Source of the DNA: Candidatus Acidiferrum typicum
Lineage (GTDB): Bacteria; Acidobacteriota; Terriglobia; Acidiferrales; UBA7541
DNA length: 9,521 nucleotides
Assembly (NCBI GenBank): GCA_025463105.1
Contig: JAOAPW010000399.1
Span: forward strand, 1-9,521
Direction: 5' to 3'
Every line of letters starts with the position of its first letter. Positions within the stretch are counted from its first letter, which is position 1. This document shows, piece by piece, positions 8,121 to 9,521 of this stretch. The translations under genes and the position numbers were made by a program. The notes below the pieces were generated by a model that saw only the letters and a program-made list of their open reading frames with translations, searched no databases and was not told the origin of the DNA.

Positions 8121-8250
8121 GAAGACGCACTCGATTCTTCAGAATCTGCCGGCGCCGTCTGACACTTTCAGTCACAGCGGGCAACTCAGATTGCAAAACG
8201 GGAAGAGCGCTCTCGGGAATGGCAAATAACACTTGCGCGGCCGCGAGCGC
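8121..8250 (-). promoter_or_regulatory. Long 5' leader of the efflux operon with three short inverted repeats
   Basis: If transcription starts about 7 bases after the -10 box (near 8251), the tolC-like mRNA has a leader of roughly 130 bases. It contains three self-complementary elements: CGCGGCCGCG (8236-8245), AGAGCGCTCT (8204-8213, flanked by CGGGA on both sides) and GATTCT-TC-AGAATC (8133-8146). The last lies just upstream of the start codon and could affect ribosome access. I see no riboswitch class and no leader-peptide ORF that I would defend. Function is inference. Confidence 0.35.
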
Positions 8251-8260
8251 CCGATATAAG
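8233..8260 (+). promoter_or_regulatory. Possible promoter of the divergent tetR gene
   Basis: On the plus strand TATAAG (8255-8260) is a good -10 box. The only -35 at the right distance is a poor TTGCGC (8233-8238), 16 bp upstream. Transcription would start near 8267, inside the inverted repeat at 8261-8278, so the same repressor site would control both directions. The -10 is reasonable and the -35 is weak. Confidence 0.4.
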
Positions 8261-8286
8261 ATACATACACGTATGTATGCTGTCAA
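8258..8286 (-). promoter_or_regulatory. Sigma-70-type promoter of the tolC-emrAB-RND operon
   Basis: On the minus strand a perfect -35 TTGACA (8286-8281) is followed by exactly 17 bp and a -10 TATCTT (8263-8258, four of six consensus bases). It is the best promoter in the window and lies about 140 bp upstream of the tolC-like ATG, in the gap shared with the divergent regulator. An inverted repeat fills the spacer and enters the -10, so bound repressor would block RNA polymerase. Confidence 0.8.
8261..8278. promoter_or_regulatory. Probable TetR/AcrR operator: perfect 8-2-8 inverted repeat
   Basis: ATACATAC-AC-GTATGTAT is a perfect inverted repeat with 8-base arms and a 2-base centre. The TACATAC half-sites resemble those of the E. 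coli AcrR operator (from memory). It sits between -35 and -10 of the efflux promoter and beside the tetR gene, the expected place for a self-regulating TetR repressor. Binding is inferred from position and symmetry. Confidence 0.75.
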
Positions 8287-8326
8287 GCACAGCGATCCGG
8301 GTACGTGTCTCTTGCTCGCCTGAATT

Positions 8327-8342
8327 ATGAGAGGACTCTCAT
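8327..8342. repeat. Perfect 7-2-7 inverted repeat on the annotated tetR start codon
   Basis: ATGAGAG-GA-CTCTCAT is a perfect inverted repeat with 7-base arms whose first three bases are the annotated tetR ATG. It could be a second operator, a hairpin that hides the start, or chance. Its centre is about 65 bp from the centre of the 8261-8278 operator. The arms differ from that operator, so it need not bind the same protein. Confidence 0.5.
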
Positions 8343-8998
8343 CAACCGTGAAACAGGATCCCAAGCGCCGCCTTGGCATGGCGTCGAAGATGGACGCTCG
8401 CTCCCGGCAAGCCGCGAGAACCGAAGCGACTCGGCGGAAACTTCTAGCCGCCGCCGAAAGAATTTTTGCCCGCGACGGCTTCGAAGCCGCTCGCTTGGAA
8501 GACATTGCAGCCGGGGCAGGCTATACACGCGGCGCGTTCTACGCCAATTTCTGTGGCAAAGAGGAGATCTTTTTCGCCTTATTGGAACAGTGGGTCCGGC
8601 AACATATCGATCCCGTCATGACGGCTGTGCGCAAGCAAAAAAGCCCTGAGCGGAAGCTGGCAGCTCTGCGAAAATATTATACGGAAATTGCCACAGATCG
8701 GCGGCTTGTTCTGAACGCCCTGGAATTCAAACTTTATGCTTTGCGGCATCCCGAGGCCCATGCCAGATTGCAGGTCAGGCACCGGCGCCTCCGCGCGACA
8801 TGGGGAGAACTGTTTGCTGAATTGTTGAAGGCGTTCGGCCGCACGCTCCCCATTTCGAATGCAGCCGCTTCGGCGGCCTGCAGTTCGCTCGCTCAAGGAC
8901 TGCTGCTCGAACAACTGGTCGACCCAAAGACGCTTTCGGAGAAAGATGTTCACCACATTCTGGGTCTCTTTTTCGATTCCATTTTTTCAGTAAGCTGA
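8327..8998 (+). CDS. TetR/AcrR-family transcriptional regulator of the efflux genes
   Basis: Likely a ligand-released repressor of the divergent efflux operon and of itself. The 223-residue reading is slightly long for the family because of a basic N-terminal extension. The DNA-binding domain spans about 30-85: helix 1 ARTEATRRKLLAAAERIFARDGF, helix 2 in RLEDIAAGAG, recognition helix YTRGAFYANF (66-75), then the typical CGKEEIFFALLEQW. The C-terminal part (about 90-223) is helical and would form the ligand pocket and dimer interface; its ligand cannot be read from sequence. The start is uncertain. The ATG at 8327 lies inside a perfect inverted repeat and lacks a Shine-Dalgarno. GTG at 8348 and ATGs at 8378 and 8390 are in frame and all keep the HTH. 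Its position, divergent from the pump genes with an operator between, supports local control. Confidence 0.93.
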   Translation: MRGLSSTVKQDPKRRLGMASKMDARSRQAARTEATRRKLLAAAERIFARDGFEAARLEDIAAGAGYTRGAFYANFCGKEEIFFALLEQWVRQHIDPVMTAVRKQKSPERKLAALRKYYTEIATDRRLVLNALEFKLYALRHPEAHARLQVRHRRLRATWGELFAELLKAFGRTLPISNAAASAACSSLAQGLLLEQLVDPKTLSEKDVHHILGLFFDSIFSVS

Positions 8999-9316
8999 AT
9001 TAAATCGGCCTGCACTGTAAAGTATCTGTAACGGAATTGCCAAAACTGGCATCGAATAACCATCATGCGGGAAGTAACGGGAAAGAATTCTTAGGCACAG
9101 CAATGAATTGTATGCGTTGGGATTGTCTTAGATTACGAATCGGGCGCGAGCTGCACTCTGGGCCATCCGAAATCAAGTTCCCCGGAATAACAGCAAAGTG
9201 CAGGCTTCTTTTGTCATCGGTTTCATCCGAAAAGAGTTAGCGTGAGCGCATTTCAAAAATTCTTGCGGATTGGTGTTGGTCGATCGGCTAGCGTCGGGAG
9301 GCGCCAGGAATAACCC
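8999..9316. other. 318-bp intergenic region between tetR and the second RND gene; no convincing gene
   Basis: I see no recognisable gene here. A TTG-started plus-strand frame (9037-9240, 67 codons) and a shorter ATG start inside it (9103) give a peptide with no known motif and irregular codon use. A 5-4-5 inverted repeat, TGCCA-AAAC-TGGCA (9038-9051), lies soon after tetR, and a TTCAG-TAAG-CTGAA stem (8986-8999) overlaps the tetR stop. Neither has a T tract, so neither is a clear terminator. The region most likely holds the promoter of the downstream RND gene, but no pair of boxes at proper spacing stands out. Confidence 0.5.
9306..9310 (+). promoter_or_regulatory. Ribosome binding site of the second RND gene
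   Basis: AGGAA ends 6 bases before the ATG at 9317. An in-frame TAA (9311-9313) lies just two codons upstream of that ATG, so no earlier start is possible and the start is well fixed. Confidence 0.75.
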
Positions 9317-9521
9317 ATGTGGATTGTCCGGCTAGCACTGCGAAGGCCTTACACCTTTGTTGTGATGGCCTTGCTCATTCTGATCATTGGGCCGCTGGTC
9401 ATCTATCGGACTCCCACGGATGTTTTTCCGGACATTAATATTCCCGTCGTCAGCGTAATTTGGGGTTATACCGGTCTGTCCGCCGACGAGATCGCTTCAC
9501 GAATCATCGTGGGGTACGAGC
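9317..9521 (+). CDS. Second RND efflux permease (AcrB/HAE superfamily), N-terminal 68 residues only
   Basis: This is the start of another inner-membrane RND pump, cut by the right edge. The visible part begins MWIVRLALRRPYTF, runs through TM1 (about 11-30, FVVMALLILIIGPLVIY), and enters the porter domain with TPTDVFPDINIPVVSVIW and YTGLSADEIASRI. The pattern 'R-P-T-x-x-hydrophobic helix / DVFPDINIPVVSV / YTGLSxxE' is standard for the RND N-terminus. It differs clearly from the first RND gene in this window (LPVNDLPVVDYPVISV, YPGASPDTV), so it is a separate pump and not a duplicate. It points away from the other pump genes and follows tetR on the same strand after 318 bp, so it may be under its own promoter. 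An adaptor and possibly a channel gene would be expected beyond the window; that is inference. Confidence 0.88.
   Translation, partial: MWIVRLALRRPYTFVVMALLILIIGPLVIYRTPTDVFPDINIPVVSVIWGYTGLSADEIASRIIVGYE

Noticed and set aside
7903..8505. 200-codon minus-strand frame spanning the tetR/tolC intergenic region
   Set aside because: It overlaps the promoter, the operator, the start of tetR and the 5' end of the tolC-like gene in other frames. Its peptide shows no motif, and both overlapped genes are strongly supported.
8986..9051. Short stems at 8986-8999 and 9038-9051 as the tetR terminator
   Set aside because: Five-base arms without a following T run; termination here cannot be supported.
9037..9240. 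67-codon TTG-started frame between tetR and the second RND gene
   Set aside because: Rare start codon, no good ribosome site, no motif, irregular composition. The inner ATG at 9103 has only a weak AGG before it.
1..9521. Search for CRISPR repeats, tRNA or rRNA genes, insertion-sequence ends, transposase or integrase genes, and phage or toxin-antitoxin genes
   Set aside because: None seen: no spaced direct repeats, no cloverleaf-like segment, no transposase motif. The window is explained by efflux and regulator genes, and I find no evidence for a wholly new system.

Overview
The window holds a multidrug-efflux island from a Gram-negative (outer-membrane-bearing) bacterium. The genes are moderately GC-rich by eye. 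The flavour of the proteins (a TolC-like protein with a Ser-rich N-terminus, an RND adaptor of the 'DEVGRCVAREVVSVQPEVSGRI' type, and an RND pump starting MWIVRLALRRPYTF) reminds me of Acidobacteriota. That assignment is a guess from memory, not a search result.

Layout, right to left on the minus strand from 8120: a TolC-family outer-membrane channel (6675-8120), an EmrA-type membrane-fusion protein (5410-6672), an EmrB-type 14-TM DHA2 MFS antiporter (3810-5399), an AT-rich spacer of 206 bp or a little more, an AcrA/MdtA-type RND adaptor lipoprotein (2419-3564, or to 3603 with the earlier start), and an MdtB/MdtC-type RND permease (2422 running off the left edge). The first three genes are packed with gaps of 2 and 10 bp. 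The last two overlap by the classic ATGA. All five point the same way, so one TolC channel could serve both an MFS tripartite pump and an RND tripartite pump.

Divergent from this block is a TetR/AcrR-family regulator (8327-8998, plus strand). The 206-bp gap between it and the tolC-like gene carries the clearest regulatory signal in the window. On the minus strand there is a TTGACA / 17 bp / TATCTT promoter, and its spacer and -10 are occupied by a perfect 8-2-8 inverted repeat (ATACATAC-AC-GTATGTAT, 8261-8278) of the AcrR operator type. A second perfect inverted repeat (7-2-7) lies exactly on the annotated tetR start codon (8327-8342). The simplest reading is a TetR repressor that turns off the efflux operon and itself, and lets go when a toxic ligand binds.

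After tetR comes a 318-bp stretch without a convincing gene. Then the first 68 codons of a second, different RND permease appear on the plus strand (9317 to the right edge), so the island continues in both directions. Most of the window is recognisable efflux biology. The parts that deserve attention are the two-superfamily operon arrangement, the operator/promoter architecture and the spacer between the MFS and RND modules.
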